From assembly GCF_000264905.1 (NCBI RefSeq), contig NW_006763151.1, forward strand, positions 183,643-247,642: a DNA stretch of 64,000 nucleotides, given 5' to 3'. Each line of letters opens with the position of its first letter. Within the stretch, counting starts at the first letter, position 1. A program made the position numbers and the translations under genes. The notes below the pieces were generated by a model, which was not told where the DNA came from, did not search any database, and saw nothing but the letters and a program-made list of their open reading frames with translations. Shown here in pieces: positions 35,612 to 47,780 of this stretch. This DNA is from Stereum hirsutum FP-91666 SS1. Its lineage: Eukaryota > Basidiomycota > Agaricomycetes > Russulales > Stereaceae.

Positions 35612-36807
35612 GATTGCAGTTGTGGGCGATGGGAGCGTAGAAGGCGGACAGCAGGAGAAGCAATGAGTGAGTACTGAGTGAGTTCCTGTCACACATAAAT
35701 AATGATTGATGGTCTCAGCCCGCTCTTCTCGATCAATCGGGAGAGCAAAATTATATCTCCCGAGGGTTCTGAACATTGCAGGATCGTCACAGACAATTTC
35801 AGTAGCCGCGTTCGGATCGGGCAGACGTGACACGCAGAAAAACGGTCAGTCTACATGGATCTCATAGCTCCTAGGTTGAGGTGAACCCACTTTGCTCGAT
35901 ATTTGCACCTCCGCTATGCTGAAGTCTTTCACACTTCATTTTTATAGGAACATCCGTTCTTCCTTTCACCGTGATTCTATCGTGTTCATGTGGTATCACG
36001 ATTTCGGAACGTTTGCGGATTGATCCTTCTCTACCTTTGAACTGTGGTCTCTCTTCTTCAGAGTGGGTTCTTCGGCGCAGTTTCGTTGCCAACGTCGCGC
36101 AAAACGCATCATATTCCATCTCGGATGTCTCTCGAGCCTCCCAGGCCTGCGCGTATAGATGGACCCGCTTTCATCCCATCGGCATCGCTTGACTATATAT
36201 CGGCTCTGATTGATTGCACCGTCACATGTAACGAAGACACCGTCATGTCGCTGAGAAAATATTTTGCCTTGCCAGTCCGTCTGGGTTTCAGCGTGCGTGG
36301 GAGCCAATGCGGGCCCTACAGATCTCTAGGGAGATCTCCTCTGGCGGGATGAGACCAGATTCTGCCAGACCTTCGTTCCACGCAGAAAGCGGCGACCCTG
36401 ATTTGATACCTCCATTGGGACTCGTACTTATATTTCAGCATACCAGACAGCTTTCAAGCTAGTTCTTCAAGGTCGGCCTTCATGTCTATCCTAGTAGGAC
36501 GGGGACTACAGTGATCTTTCGAAACACGCTTTGTCTTGGGTGCCTGCAAGAAGATGTTCCTTCAAAACGGTGGAGGTTCACTCGAGCTATGCTGCCATAG
36601 AGCATCCAACAATAGTGAGGTAATGGCCGACCCTGCGAAGAAGCGTCTCGCATGACCGGTCTGTTGCCCGCACACCTAAAAATGTGAGGGCTGTTTTGAA
36701 AGCAGTAGCCATCTCTTCGCTTCTTGGCTCCGTACATTCACGACAGCACTGTGCGACTGGCTGCCATTCTCTCCCTCCACCATTCTGCGTCATTTTCGGC
36801 TTTCGAT
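35612..36807. other. Divergent intergenic region between acyltransferase and DUF6534 gene
   Basis: This 1.2 kb region should carry two promoters. Two overlapping minus-strand frames of 82 and 103 codons at 35871-36307 contain basic, Arg-rich sequence but no recognised domain, and neither joins a neighbour with consistent splice phases. Confidence 0.4.
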
Positions 36808-38368
36808 ATGTCTGCTGCTGCCGCAATGAATGGGTACACATATGACGATGCCATGGCTCTCGGGGTCAACCTCAGTCTCGTCTTAGGGCCACTCGTCATA
36901 GCGTCAATGATTAATACCTTCGTTTACGGTATTTGTGTCATGCAATTCTACGAGTACTTTTTTGCCCGCTTCCATGACGGCTGGAAAACGACGTTGGTAC
37001 CTTTTTCTTTCTATGAACTCGTCTTCGTCTTACTAACTCCGAATCTTCTCCTCATAGGTCCTTCGTCATATACCTCGCAATACTTGATACTTTCGCCGTA
37101 TGCTTGAACGCGTCGTTGATATGGTACTACACGGTGCATGGATTCGGTGATGTCACCGTCATCGGCTCAACACCTTGGATGTACAACATTGTCCCCGTTC
37201 TCAGCGTCATGTAAGACTCCGTTCATTTAGGATTTTGCGATCTCATAACTAATGAGTCGGCTTGGCCTCGAACAGGGCTTCCTGCCCGATCCAGCACTTT
37301 TTAGCGTGGCGTATCAAACGGTTGACAAAGTCTTGGATCCTCTTTGGCGTCATATCCACGGTATCTCTGGTCTCTGCGATATGTGGAATCGTCGCGACAG
37401 CGTTGTAAGCATCGTTGCTTCTGTCTATCTCACACCCCGGATTGTCTGGCTAAGCATCAACTACTTCCACAGGGCTTTGCAAGTAGGAAAGGTGTCCAAT
37501 AACACCAATCTGCTGCCCTTTGCAGATACTTGGCTGGCCGCCGCCACGGCTTGCGACATAGGTGTCACGTCCGTTTACCGCTCTGTTCTGTTGATGCAGC
37601 GGCTCAACTGATTTTATGGATGGTTCTTCTTGCTTAGTACTATGCTGCTCATCTTCTTGACCAAAAGTCGGACGGGCTTTAAGAAGACCAACAACTTGAT
37701 CGAACATCTTATCAAGGTGTCCCTCGAATCTGCCGTGCCCGTTACAATATTCACGGTAGGCATACTACGGCCTCTTAATGTTGCTCGTCGAGTTTTCTCT
37801 GACGGCTGATCTGCATTAGGTCTGTGACTTGGGTACGGTAAAAAACATTAACGCAAATAATGCCTAGGAACTGACATGGTTGTGCTTGTAGCTATCCTCA
37901 CAACGATGCCGACGAGCAACGTCCACATGCTTTTTGCTCTAGGCATGGGCAGAGTCTACACGTACGTAATCACCCGCATCACTACACAACCTGGTAGTAC
38001 GAATATTGAGGTCGCTCTTCTCTACGCTTGCTATAGAAACACGGTGCTCACCACGTTGAACGCGCGCCTGAAGTACCGGATTGGTTCTACGCAGGAATCG
38101 ACGTCCAACAACCATCAGACTATCAAGCTCAGTGTACGCCTCATTAAACTCGTCTCTTCCTCGCAACCTGACATATTTTGCTGATGATGACCTATTTACA
38201 TGATAATAGCAATACACACACGGACAGACGCAGGTTCGCATTGATGTTCAACAGGACACAATGGGTGACGCCCCTGGCTTTCAGAAAAGGACAGACCCCG
38301 CGAGTGGTGCTGACTACGACATGCACGGTAGTTCGGATGGTCAGGATATCAAGACACATGTCGTCTGA
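36808..38368 (+). CDS. DUF6534-family seven-helix membrane protein
   Basis: A multi-span membrane protein of a large, mostly uncharacterised Agaricomycete family. Exons I can phase: 36808-36992, 37058-37210, 37276-37404, 37473-37568, 37638-37755, a 13-base microexon 37820-37832, then exons after about 37894 ending at stop 38366-38368. The start MSAAAAMNGYTYDDAMALG leads into helix 1 (NLSLVLGPLVIASMINTFVY). Later segments include SFVIYLAILDTFAVCLNASL, PIQHFLAWRIKRLTKSWI, then ACDIGVTTMLLIFLTKSRTG, which holds the family hallmark SRTGF followed by KKTNNLIEHLI, and finally GMGRVYTNTVLTTLNARL. The cytosolic tail is about 50 residues. Two donors are easily mis-read (GT at 36993 and 37569); with these the frame is open throughout. 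Function is unknown; a receptor or transporter-like role is only a guess. Confidence 0.8.
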
Positions 38369-39484
38369 TGATGAGGCAGGCAGGGGCTCGGATTCTCGAC
38401 AAAATGTCGCTTTTGTTCTTACGGTGTTCATTTGGATTCTGGTTGTTCAACTCTCCGGATTTTTCTGCCTAATTTAATCTCGTTCATTTTTGCCCTTTGT
38501 TATTGTTGTGGGTATTGCGGAGTACAGGGCAGTCTATGGTGGCAATTTGAGGGGTTAATCTATTGAGTATCGTAATGCGTAATGTCGAGTCAAGCCCTTG
38601 AGTGTTGGGAGGTGGCCCAATCCGCCGCATAAAAATCTGGTAGTTACAAGAACACCAGTGAAGCTGAGTATACAAAGAGTGCAGTCTATTGGCTTACCGC
38701 ACCTCTTTTATGAGAGTCTTGAGCATGCGTGCGCGCTCATTGCAAGAATGCTACTGCTTCTCGGACTCTGAAATCTTAGAGGGCCCAAAATGGACACAAA
38801 ACGGGCTTCTGTCCTCTCCCACTGACTGTTTCTGACACTCACGCCGCTTCCGAGGTGCCCAAATCTGTACGGATGCACTGGCCTTATGGACCATGCTTCA
38901 TGTAAAAAGCAGACAGTCTGTGCATCTGCGGACGTAAGCCTATCGATAGAAGGAATTTGTTACTTATGTTCCTGCGAGAGCGACACAAGAAAAGAGCACT
39001 TTATTGCCGTGTCTGACGGTGTCCGCGGCCGGGAACCGCCGAGCGATCCAGAGGCACTAAACTGGAGCACGGGCTTGGAAGCTTCAAGCTGCTTGAAGCC
39101 TGGTCGGCACGCCATATTTGCGTCATTGACCGTACATAGATAGACTCGTCAAAAAAACCTCAAATGCACGGACGGTATGCAGGTATAACCTAAAAAGGTT
39201 GGATATAAGCACACGCCACGCTAATGGGTTTGTGTGGCGCGCGGGACCGGGGAGGCCATCACAACTGAATACTCACAACTCACGAGTGAGATGGTGGTAC
39301 AGGACTTTTGTATTGTGAGCGATACGTGTAACAGCAAGAAAGGAACAAGAAAAGGGCATCGTGAGAGACTATTGTAGACGTGGACCGTGAGTCTGGAGCA
39401 GAGTGCTGGTCTTGCGAAGGTTTTGTGAGGGCTTGGATGTGGCACCCGATCAGGGGGAGATAGGGCTGGAAGGAGAACATAGTT
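38369..39484. other. Convergent intergenic region before LSM7
   Basis: The DUF6534 gene and LSM7 converge on this 1.1 kb stretch. I see no coding frame with domain content; a plus-strand 85-codon frame at 38886-39143 is unsupported. Confidence 0.45.
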
Positions 39485-40092
39485 CTACTCCTGGGCTGCG
39501 AAGGGATTGGCGATCTCTTCGAGGCCGTCGACAGGACTGAGGAGCGTTATCGTTGGGCCACGCAGGACTGTAAGTCCTAGAGACCGTGTGTGTGGTGTTG
39601 GCTCTGTTATCGCGAACAAGCAAACAAAGCAATACAGAGATCAACGATCCATGCGACTAGAAGCGTAAAGGAGGACACATAGAAACGGGGAGCAGGGTAA
39701 AGCAGACGTAGTGGAGACAGACCTTGTACCTCCTCCTGTACTTCATCCAACACGAGGTTCAGCAGCTGATCGTAGCCCTTCAACACACCGGTAACTGGTT
39801 ATATCGTGCAGTCAGCATCACGAACAAGAGTCTCGTATACTTTGCGGTGGAGATGAGGACGCACCTTCCCTGCCGCCAGTGAACTTGACTCTGATACGTT
39901 CATTCACGTATTTGGAGAGGTCAAGAATGGCCTCGCGTTTGGGTTTGTCTCCTGAGGGGGGCCCTCCCTGTGGGCGGCCTCTGGAGGGGCCACCTGCGCC
40001 ACGGCCTCTACCCCTGCCCTAGATACATTATGGAAATTATGAGTACCGAGAGTAAAGATACAGAAAAGCAAAATACACACACGGTCTGACAT
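39485..40092 (-). CDS. LSM7: LSM7, U6 snRNA / mRNA-decay Sm-like protein
   Basis: Four exons encode a small Sm-fold protein. ATG at 40092 gives MSDR, then an intron leads into an Arg/Gly-rich extension (GRGRGAGGPSRGRPQGG). The Sm1 motif follows: ILDLSKYVNERIRVKFTGGR, then after another intron VTGVLKGYDQLLNLVLDEVQ. The last exon provides Sm2 (LGLTVLRGPTITLLSPVDGL) and ends EEIANPFAAQE with stop 39485-39487. This matches human and yeast LSM7, including the terminal NPF. LSM7 is part of the LSM2-8 ring on U6 snRNA in the nucleus and the LSM1-7 ring that promotes decapping in the cytoplasm. The RGG-type N-terminal extension is longer than in the human protein. Confidence 0.95.
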
Positions 40093-40589
40093 TTCGATTT
40101 AGAGGCGAATATAGGCAAGCCTGGGTAAGAAAATACGTGTGTGACGCGTCCGTTGGTGTCAATGGACGCCTTTGTCTGATTCGCTGCTGCGATGACTCGA
40201 AGCGCGATGTCTCAAGAAATTCGTGGCCCGCCTGGTCGCCGAGCCTGATATTGTTGGTAAATAAGAGCTGTTGTCATGGGAGAAAATAGATGAATAAATG
40301 GGGCACAAAGGACGGATAGAGACAAAAAAAGAGCGAGGACACGCACTAGTTGCTGAACTGGCGCTAGCGGGTGTCGGTTTGGGCGAGCTTGTGGCTTTGG
40401 GTTTTGAAAAGCCGACGCCGCGCTCGTCCGTTCGCATTCTTCTCTTCTTCCTCAACCACATCCGCCCTCTCCACCTTCCTCTTTCCAATCTAGGTCTGTC
40501 GCCCTACAAAACACACTAGTCTTTAACTCTAGGCACTACAACTGACACTACGACAAATCTAGCATCAACGTCTGTAGTAAACGATCGCC
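40093..40589. promoter_or_regulatory. Divergent promoter region of LSM7 and KAP95
   Basis: A 497-base gap lies between the divergent start codons of two housekeeping genes. No TATA box stands out, which is usual for such genes, and no coding frame is supported here. Confidence 0.45.
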
Positions 40590-43500
40590 ATGAACGCTGG
40601 GGAATTGCTCGCCAACACCCTATCACCAGGTGCGCCACCACGATAGTCGCGTTTCAAGGTCATTGCTGATGTTCGATATGATTTTATTTTCTGCTCTCAG
40701 ACCAGGCTACGCGTGAGGATGCGACGAACAAGCTTGAGTCTGCGTCGCGGGAGAACTATGTGAGTGCCAACTTATGACGCGTTTTTCCTTTTCAATCCTC
40801 ATCTCATCTCATCTTCAACGCCTCTCGTCGCAATGTCTTTCGCCAGCCCGCGTACATGCTCATGCTCTCCGCGGAGCTTGTCAACGAAAATTCCCAGGTC
40901 TTCACCAGGAACGCAGCAGGTCTCGCCCTCAAGAACGCCCTGACCGCTCGAGTACGTCTCCTTTCTCCCATCTTGCCTTTCCCTGCCCCTCGCTTTGTCT
41001 TTCTCCATCTCGAAGCCCATTCAAACCTGGTTGCTTTTGCTTTTGCATTGGGTTCTATTTGATATCTCCAGGAGAGCTCGCGGCAGACTGAGTTCTCTAG
41101 TCGCTGGTTAGCGGTTGACAACGACACGAGGAGCAAGATCAAGCAAGATGTCCTCATGGCTCTCCATTCTCCGAGCTCAAAAGTGGGCATCGTGGCCGCT
41201 CAAGGCGTCGCCGCCATCGCCAATGTCGAACTTCCCGTAGGCCAGTGGCCCGAGTTGATCGAGATCCTGCTCGGGTTCGTAAACAATGCCGCAAACACCC
41301 CTCTCCGGATCGCCACTCTTAATGCAATCGGTTATATCTGCGAATCAATAGTGCGTAGTTTCTTCCATCAGAGATCGATTGGCGTAGGACCTGACCGGTT
41401 GATTTTTTCCATCGATTTCTGCGCCGTCCCTAGGACCCTGACGTTTTGGCCGTTCGCGCAAATGAGATTTTGACCGCTGTCGTCCACGGCGCTAGGAAGG
41501 ATGAGCCTTCGCCTGAAGTGCAGCTTGCTGCTATCCAGGCGCTGTATAACTCTCTGAGCTTCATCCGTGACAACTTCGAACGCGAGGTGCGTTTCCCTTG
41601 ACGCTTCCTTGAAGGCAACGCTGATCAAAACTTACCTTTTTAGGGCGAGCGGAATTATATTATGCAGGTCGTCTGTGAGGCCACACAAAACCCATCCATC
41701 CCAGTCCAAGTGGCTGCTTTTGAGTGTCTCGTGCGCATCATGAACCTTTATTACGACAAGATGGCTTTCTATATGGAACGTGCTCTGTTCGGCGTAAGTG
41801 GAAGTTTGCACAGCTTGTTGTAGGCGCGGCCTAATTCTCACATTCGTTGAACAGCTCACCGTTATGGGTATGAAATCTTCCGAAGAGCAAGTTGCACTCC
41901 AGGCCATCGAGTTCTGGACCGCAGTTGCTGAAGACGAGACGAACATGGAGTCCGAATGGCAAGAAGCCCAAGATGTAGCGCGATCCTTTCCCTATCTCTT
42001 TGCAGCTTTCTATGCTGACCCTTCCGACCCATCCCAGGGACTGATCGACGCAGAGATCGAGGAACCAAAGTATTTCTCCCGTATCGCCCTGCCAGAAATA
42101 ATCCCCGTCATTCTCATGCTGCTCACCCGCCAAGACGAGGACGCCGACGAGGACGAATGGAATGTCGCCATGGCCGCTGGCACCTGTCTCAACTGGCTCG
42201 CTCAGGCCGTGCACGACCCCATCGTCCCCGCTGTCATCTCGTTCATCGAAGCCAACATCAAGTCGCAGGACTGGCATCAGCGCGAGGCTGCCGTCATGGC
42301 CTTCGGTGCGATTCTTGTCGGCCCAGACCCCAGCGTTTTGACGCCACTCGTCAACCAGGCTCTGCCTATTCTCATTGACATGATGAGCGACTCGAATGTC
42401 CATGTGAAGGACACGACGGCGTGGACGCTTGGCAGGATCTGCGAGGTGTTGTTGCAGTGTATCAAGCCCGACGTGCATCTGCACCCGCTCGTTTCAGCTC
42501 TGGTGAACGGATTGTCAGACAGTCCTAGGATCATAGCCAACTGCTGTTGGGCGCTCCAGCAGCTTGTCGAAGGGCTTACGATCGCGTACGGCGATGAAGA
42601 AGGGGCCACCGGATTGCTCTCGCCATACTTCGAGGGCACCGTTACCGCACTTATGCGTGTTACTGAGACGTACGCATTTCCTTCCGGCCACGTCTTATAT
42701 TTGATTTTGAGAGCTGACGGTTTATCGGTTTGTAGTGCTGGGAACGAGTCGAACTTCCGCACGGCTGCGTATGAGGCCATCACGTCGTTCGTCACAAACG
42801 CCACGGCGGATGTTAAAGGAGTCGTCGAGAATGTCATTATGACCACCTTGAACCGAATGGACCATCTTCTCGGTGTTCAGGTATGCGCTTTGTTGTTTGA
42901 CTTGATCGTTTTCTCAAGCTCACTCTCGTCTAACAGAACCAAATTTTGGGTATGGACGATCGGAATAATTGGAACGACCTGCAGAGCAACCTTTGCAGCG
43001 TCACTGTCGTAAGTCGTCTACGCAGGATTTCATCGCGAATTGCCCCTGATGTTCCGCTCCTTGTTTACCCAGAGTGTGGTCCGCAAGCTCAACGAAGGCA
43101 TCCTACCATTGGCCGACCAAATCATGACCCTAGTCCTGCGGCTCATTCAATCCGCAGGCAAGGCTTCCACCATCCTTGAAGACGCTTTCCTAGTCGTCGG
43201 TTCTCTGGCAGCAGGTCCGTGACCATTCCAAAATCTTACTGTTCCCACTTTCTTCTAACGTGAATAATACACCATTCCAGCCATCGAAAGCAAATTTGCG
43301 CCCTACATGCAAGCCTTCCTCCCCTTCCTCTACCCAGCCCTCAAAGCCTATGACGACACCCAACTCTGCACCGTCGCCGTCGGCATCATCGGCGATATCA
43401 CCCGCGCCGTGGGCGACCAGTCGGCACAGTACGCGAGCGCGTTCGTCACTGTTTTGCTCGAGAACCTGTCGAGCGAAGTCCTCAACCGGAACGTGAAGAT

Positions 43501-44095
43501 CTCGATCCTAGCGTGCTTTGGTGATATCGCGCTGGCGATCGGGCCAGAGTTTGAGCCATATTTAGACACGGCGATGACGGTGCTTAGGCAGGCATCTTTG
43601 CTTCAGCCTAACCCGGTACGTTACGCTGCACTATTCATAGTCGACTGCTTGGTTGACTGACCGTTTATTTGTTTGATAGTTGGACTATGATTCGATTGAC
43701 TATGTCACTCAATTGCGGGAAGGTATCCTCGATGCACACACCGGGATCGTCACTGGGTTCAAGAACACCGAGAAAGGTTCGTCCTATCATAATCGTATCA
43801 CTGCGCTTGACACTCAGCTGCTCTATTTTTAGTCCACCTGCTCATCCCATACGTTCCTGCCATTCTCGAGCTCGTCAATCTCATCCTTGCCGATGAGAAC
43901 AGCGGCGAGCCACTAGAGAAGGCCGCCTTCGGCATCGTCGGCGACCTGGGCGACGCGTTCCCAAACGGGGAGATCAAGCAGTATTTGTTGCAGGATTGGT
44001 TGCATGCTCTGCTTTACAGCAAGCAGAGATATACGTCAGACACGAAGAAGACGATAAGGTGGGCGAGAGAGATGGTCAAGCGGGCGACGGCATAG
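40590..44095 (+). CDS. KAP95: Importin subunit beta-1 (karyopherin 95)
   Basis: A multi-exon HEAT-repeat nuclear import receptor of about 860 residues, starting MNAGELLANTLSPD at 40590 and ending REMVKRATA with stop 44093-44095. Diagnostic segments in order are LTARESSRQTEFSSRWL (importin-beta N-terminal, Ran-binding region), LRIATLNAIGYICESI, VQVAAFECLVRIMNLYYDKM, an acidic loop (RQDEDADEDEWNVAMAAGTC), VKDTTAWTLGRICEVL, ANCCWALQQLVEGL, GIIGDITRAVGDQSAQY and GIVGDLGDAFPNGEIKQYLL. The acidic loop in HEAT 8 is the conserved contact for the importin-alpha IBB domain. The protein carries importin-alpha/cargo complexes through nuclear pores and is released by RanGTP. Length and sequence match the family throughout; introns are short and in normal positions. 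Confidence 0.97.
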
Positions 44096-45404
44096 ATGCT
44101 TCGATGCCTATGGCGACGAGCGCATGGTCGTTAAACACCCCGGTTAGTTTTGAAGGTTTCGAGATTTGGTGGGTGTTGGGTGGTTCTATGTTGTGTTTGT
44201 CTGTTTGGCGTCCTTGTTCTCGTTTGTTCTACGCTTTCAACGCTTGTTGCACGCTTCTTCTTTCGGTCCACCCTTTGATACAGTTTCTGTCTGCCTTCTT
44301 TTTCTTTCGCCCCATCCTGTTCTGTCATCATCATTCATCTTGTGCATGCATCTCATCTTTATATCACTTTTCTTCTTTTTGCACCCATTTCTGTTTTCGC
44401 GGGAGAGTTCTTACGTTTCGTTTTCTCTTTCTGTTATGCAGTAGGGGCCATGGCGATGCGCGAGAGCGCGCTCGCCGTGACAAGCTCCAATAAAGGTAGG
44501 TCCGTAGCAGTGCGTCCGGTTGTGGTATATGTCTATGTGTCTCCTTTACCCCTCGTACGAAGTGCGTACTATATGTGTTTTAGAGGATTATGAACGAACC
44601 CTCCTTCCCTCTTCCCTTTACTTACTCCTCCGCCCTCGAGATTATGACCGTGAATTCCAATTGGTTGTGTTCTTCTCTTTGTCGTCCTGGCCCTCCTTCC
44701 CCGCTTTGATCACCATCCCAATTGTATCCATTTTTTTCTCTGGTTCAAATGCTGCTTCGTGTGGGAACAGGCTGTCACTTTCTTTCTTGACCTGAGTCCT
44801 ACCGTGACGTCCACTAGTCGTTCACCATTCGAATTCAAGGGAGGACTATGCCGACGCTTCCTTGTCTGTGGCCTTGTAAACCCTTTGTATACCTTCGCAC
44901 CTCTTCAGGGTTCCCCGTTGAGCTCCTTCGGACGTCATTCGCACTGGGTGTTGATCTGGCCACGGGCTTCGAAAATTCCATCGCTTCGCCCGCTGTCCCG
45001 ACATTGTGCTAAAATCGTCTCATACTCATTTGTATTCTTTGCCACACGTCGATGTTCTGTATTTTCTTGTGTTCATGTATTTATCTCTAATATTCGTGAA
45101 TTTATATCCCTACAAATTTGAACAGCTGGATGCGTGAGGATATTACGCGACGGAGGCGGTTGTTTGTCGTTGTTTGATTCGGAAGGCTTTGGTCAATAAG
45201 GCCAAACCACGCGTCTTCGGCTCCGGATCTGCCAAGCTCTGCAAGTCTACCTTCCGCGTCACTACCGCCTTTGCTTCGTTTGTGGAACTTTGTAAGTGCC
45301 ATTATCTTCGTCATTTAAGACCCATTTTGACCGTTGTATGATCTAGCGTTGACTCTCGATCTTCGTGCGAAGGATACAGCTGCTTGGATGTAGCGGGAGT
45401 TTAT
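44096..45404. other. Intergenic region, about 1.3 kb
   Basis: The first several hundred bases are T-rich and look like the KAP95 3' untranslated region; the last part is the leader of the PPR gene. Frames here are Phe/Ser/Leu-rich, as expected from pyrimidine-rich non-coding DNA, and none is supported as a gene. Confidence 0.5.
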
Positions 45405-47480
45405 ATGCGCATACCGCCTCGAAACTTTCTCTTGCCCCTTCGTCATCACGGCCTATCGCTCGCACGTCTCCCATCACAACCTCGTACTCGAAGTTTACTC
45501 TCTGCGCTCTTTTCTTCGGCCCCTCCTGACCACCATGATGGTGCTGAACACAAGACTAAACGCTTGAAAATTGTCACGGACGAACCGAACCATGCTCGCC
45601 TTTTCCTGATTGATGAATCTACCAGACCACCACAGAACGTAGATGATGTCGCAGATCCAGAGTACTCCGAAGGCGTAGCAGACGAAGACACCACAGGCGA
45701 TCCTCAGGACGTCCAATTGGGAAGGATGCACAGGACCCTACGCAACTTCCATTCACGACTGCGACTGAACCGACCCGAGCAGGCCACGGAGTACTTGCAA
45801 CAGCGTTTAGCAGCGAATGCCTTTCCGGTTCACTTTGTCCGTTTTAGAGTGTACGAAAAGGCCATTCATACGCTGCTTGACCGTGCGTCTTTGGGCCCTG
45901 CCATCTCCCTTTTCAATTCCATGCTCGGGGACACAGCAACCCCGTCCAGCCTTCTTCGCGCAAAGATGACATCGCTCATCTACCTCAGAGATGCGACTGC
46001 CCCTGCCCGCGCACCAGAGGGACTCGTCGACGCGCTTTCCCACATATTGGCACTATCATCCTTCACTCAACAACGCCTCGTTGATCTTCTCGAGTACCTC
46101 AACAAGGTTCTGGATGTCCAGGTTGGGGTGTTGAACGGCGTCGTCCATTGTTGGCGGGAGTCTCGTCCAACAACACGTCTGACCACCGCCACGATCAACA
46201 AACTCATCAGCCTCGCTGTACGCCTCGACTCGTTGGATGTGGCGGAGCAGTGGTTGGACGTCCACGAGTCAGACCTTACGTCGGAAACCCAACCACAGGA
46301 TCATACGAAGACCGTGTACCATGCCGTGGCACCATATACGACCATGATCAGCGAGCTGGACGAAATCGGCGCCCTTACACCGGAGATTCTCGACTCTACG
46401 CTGCAGCGCATGGACGAACGGCAGGTGGAACCGGATCTCCCCTTGTTCAATACGCTCATCAGCACCTACGTTCGCGCTCAAGACATGCACAAGGTGTGGG
46501 CCATCTACGATTTTCTCATCCTCAAGCGCTCTGCCGAGGTTATGCCGGACTCGTTCACCTATGGGACGTTGTTCAACTCCCTCTACACCCATACACCCAG
46601 CAACAGACGACGTGCTCGTCTTCGCGGCGTTCGCCAATCCGAGAACGCTCGTGATCCTAGGCAGCTATTCCGCGAAATGATGCAGAGCCACACTCTTGCA
46701 ACTTTCGGTCGTCCGTCCACTCGTTCCCCTGTTCTGAACACCGCCGCTCTCAACGTAGCGCTCCGTACGCTCGTACATACCTGCGATTATCTTGCCGCGG
46801 CAGTCTGCCTTCAGACGTTCGAGGACTGCAAAATCCCAGTTGATACGAAGACCTTCCGCATCATCCTCGTTGGCCTCCTGGGTCGCGTTCGATCTCACCT
46901 CCGCGTAGTCGACGAATCGGACCGGTGGGTGGATAGATTCCTCCCCGGACTCGATTACCTCGATCCAAATGACATTCGTATCGAAATGGTGGGCACCCTG
47001 CTCGAAATCGCCGTCCACCAGATGTCTCAAAACAGCCGTGGCGCTTCTTCCACTTCCCAAACACATTGTTTACCTTCGGTCGCGGCGATTCTTACAGGCG
47101 GTGAACCATCGAAACAACCCTACGATATACGCCCTCTTGGCTTCTTATTGCGCAGAGCTGCGTACGCGAATATGGACCATGGGAAGGGTGTGTCAAGGGG
47201 CATCGTCGACAATGCTTTGAAGGAGTTGAAGGCTGATCTCGTACCGAAGCTGTCGGTCCAGGAGCAGCTATTGCTGTCGAGATTTCGGTCACAGCTGATG
47301 GCACAGAAGAAAGCAGCTCGTGCCAAGTCCAGTGGCAAAGGCCTGGCCAATAATGGTGACCTCTCTGAGGCGGAAGCTACAAACAAGGAACCTGGGTCGA
47401 GCCGTGGTGAGGTTGAGTTACAAGAGAATATGGTCGATGATGAGGATGGCAGACTTGTACCGGGAGGTAGTGGATGTTGA
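45405..47480 (+). CDS. Pentatricopeptide-repeat (PPR) protein, probably mitochondrial
   Basis: An uninterrupted 691-codon frame. I take ATG 45405 (MRIPPRNFLLPLRHHGLSLA) as start because it opens an Arg/Leu/Ser-rich amphipathic N-terminus without acidic residues, typical of a mitochondrial presequence. Helical repeats follow; the clearest PPR units are VEPDLPLFNTLISTYVRAQD with MHKVWAIYDFLI, then MPDSFTYGTLFNSLYTHTP, and later LNTAALNVALRTLVHTCDYL followed by IPVDTKTFRIILVGLLGRV. The C-terminus is Lys-rich then acidic (MVDDEDGRLVPGGSG). PPR proteins bind organellar RNA and act in its processing, stability or translation; the target is unknown. Lack of introns contrasts with its intron-rich neighbours but is common for fungal PPR genes. 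Confidence 0.82.
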   Translation: MRIPPRNFLLPLRHHGLSLARLPSQPRTRSLLSALFSSAPPDHHDGAEHKTKRLKIVTDEPNHARLFLIDESTRPPQNVDDVADPEYSEGVADEDTTGDPQDVQLGRMHRTLRNFHSRLRLNRPEQATEYLQQRLAANAFPVHFVRFRVYEKAIHTLLDRASLGPAISLFNSMLGDTATPSSLLRAKMTSLIYLRDATAPARAPEGLVDALSHILALSSFTQQRLVDLLEYLNKVLDVQVGVLNGVVHCWRESRPTTRLTTATINKLISLAVRLDSLDVAEQWLDVHESDLTSETQPQDHTKTVYHAVAPYTTMISELDEIGALTPEILDSTLQRMDERQVEPDLPLFNTLISTYVRAQDMHKVWAIYDFLILKRSAEVMPDSFTYGTLFNSLYTHTPSNRRRARLRGVRQSENARDPRQLFREMMQSHTLATFGRPSTRSPVLNTAALNVALRTLVHTCDYLAAAVCLQTFEDCKIPVDTKTFRIILVGLLGRVRSHLRVVDESDRWVDRFLPGLDYLDPNDIRIEMVGTLLEIAVHQMSQNSRGASSTSQTHCLPSVAAILTGGEPSKQPYDIRPLGFLLRRAAYANMDHGKGVSRGIVDNALKELKADLVPKLSVQEQLLLSRFRSQLMAQKKAARAKSSGKGLANNGDLSEAEATNKEPGSSRGEVELQENMVDDEDGRLVPGGSGC

Positions 47481-47780
47481 CTGGGAGGATGTTTGATCAT
47501 GAAGGCCCTGAACGTAGATCTCGTTGACGGCGTATGTAGCGAAAATTATCTCCTCTCAATCTTCGAGTAACGTTTGTGTGAGATCAGCCTCTATACTTAC
47601 TCTGTTAGGCGTGAGGAAGGTCGTGAGAATATAGAAGCTTCGACATCGTCCAATTCTTGTGGCGGTATTGCTTTCGAGCATCATCTCCTTACTACAACGT
47701 ACACCCTCGAGCAAGAGCCTGACCATGACATCCAACTCTGTTCAGAGGTCACATTTATAAATGGTAAACTGCTGATCCTT

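Noticed and set aside
35612..35833. N-terminal extension of the acyltransferase to an earlier start
   Set aside because: The frame is open for 74 more codons, but the added sequence is unlike the family and the Met at 35611 sits right where conserved sequence begins.
36900..37700. DUF6534 gene as a frameshifted pseudogene
   Set aside because: First-choice splice sites broke the frame twice, but GT donors at 36993 and 37569 restore it with normal intron lengths and give the family hallmark SRTGF.
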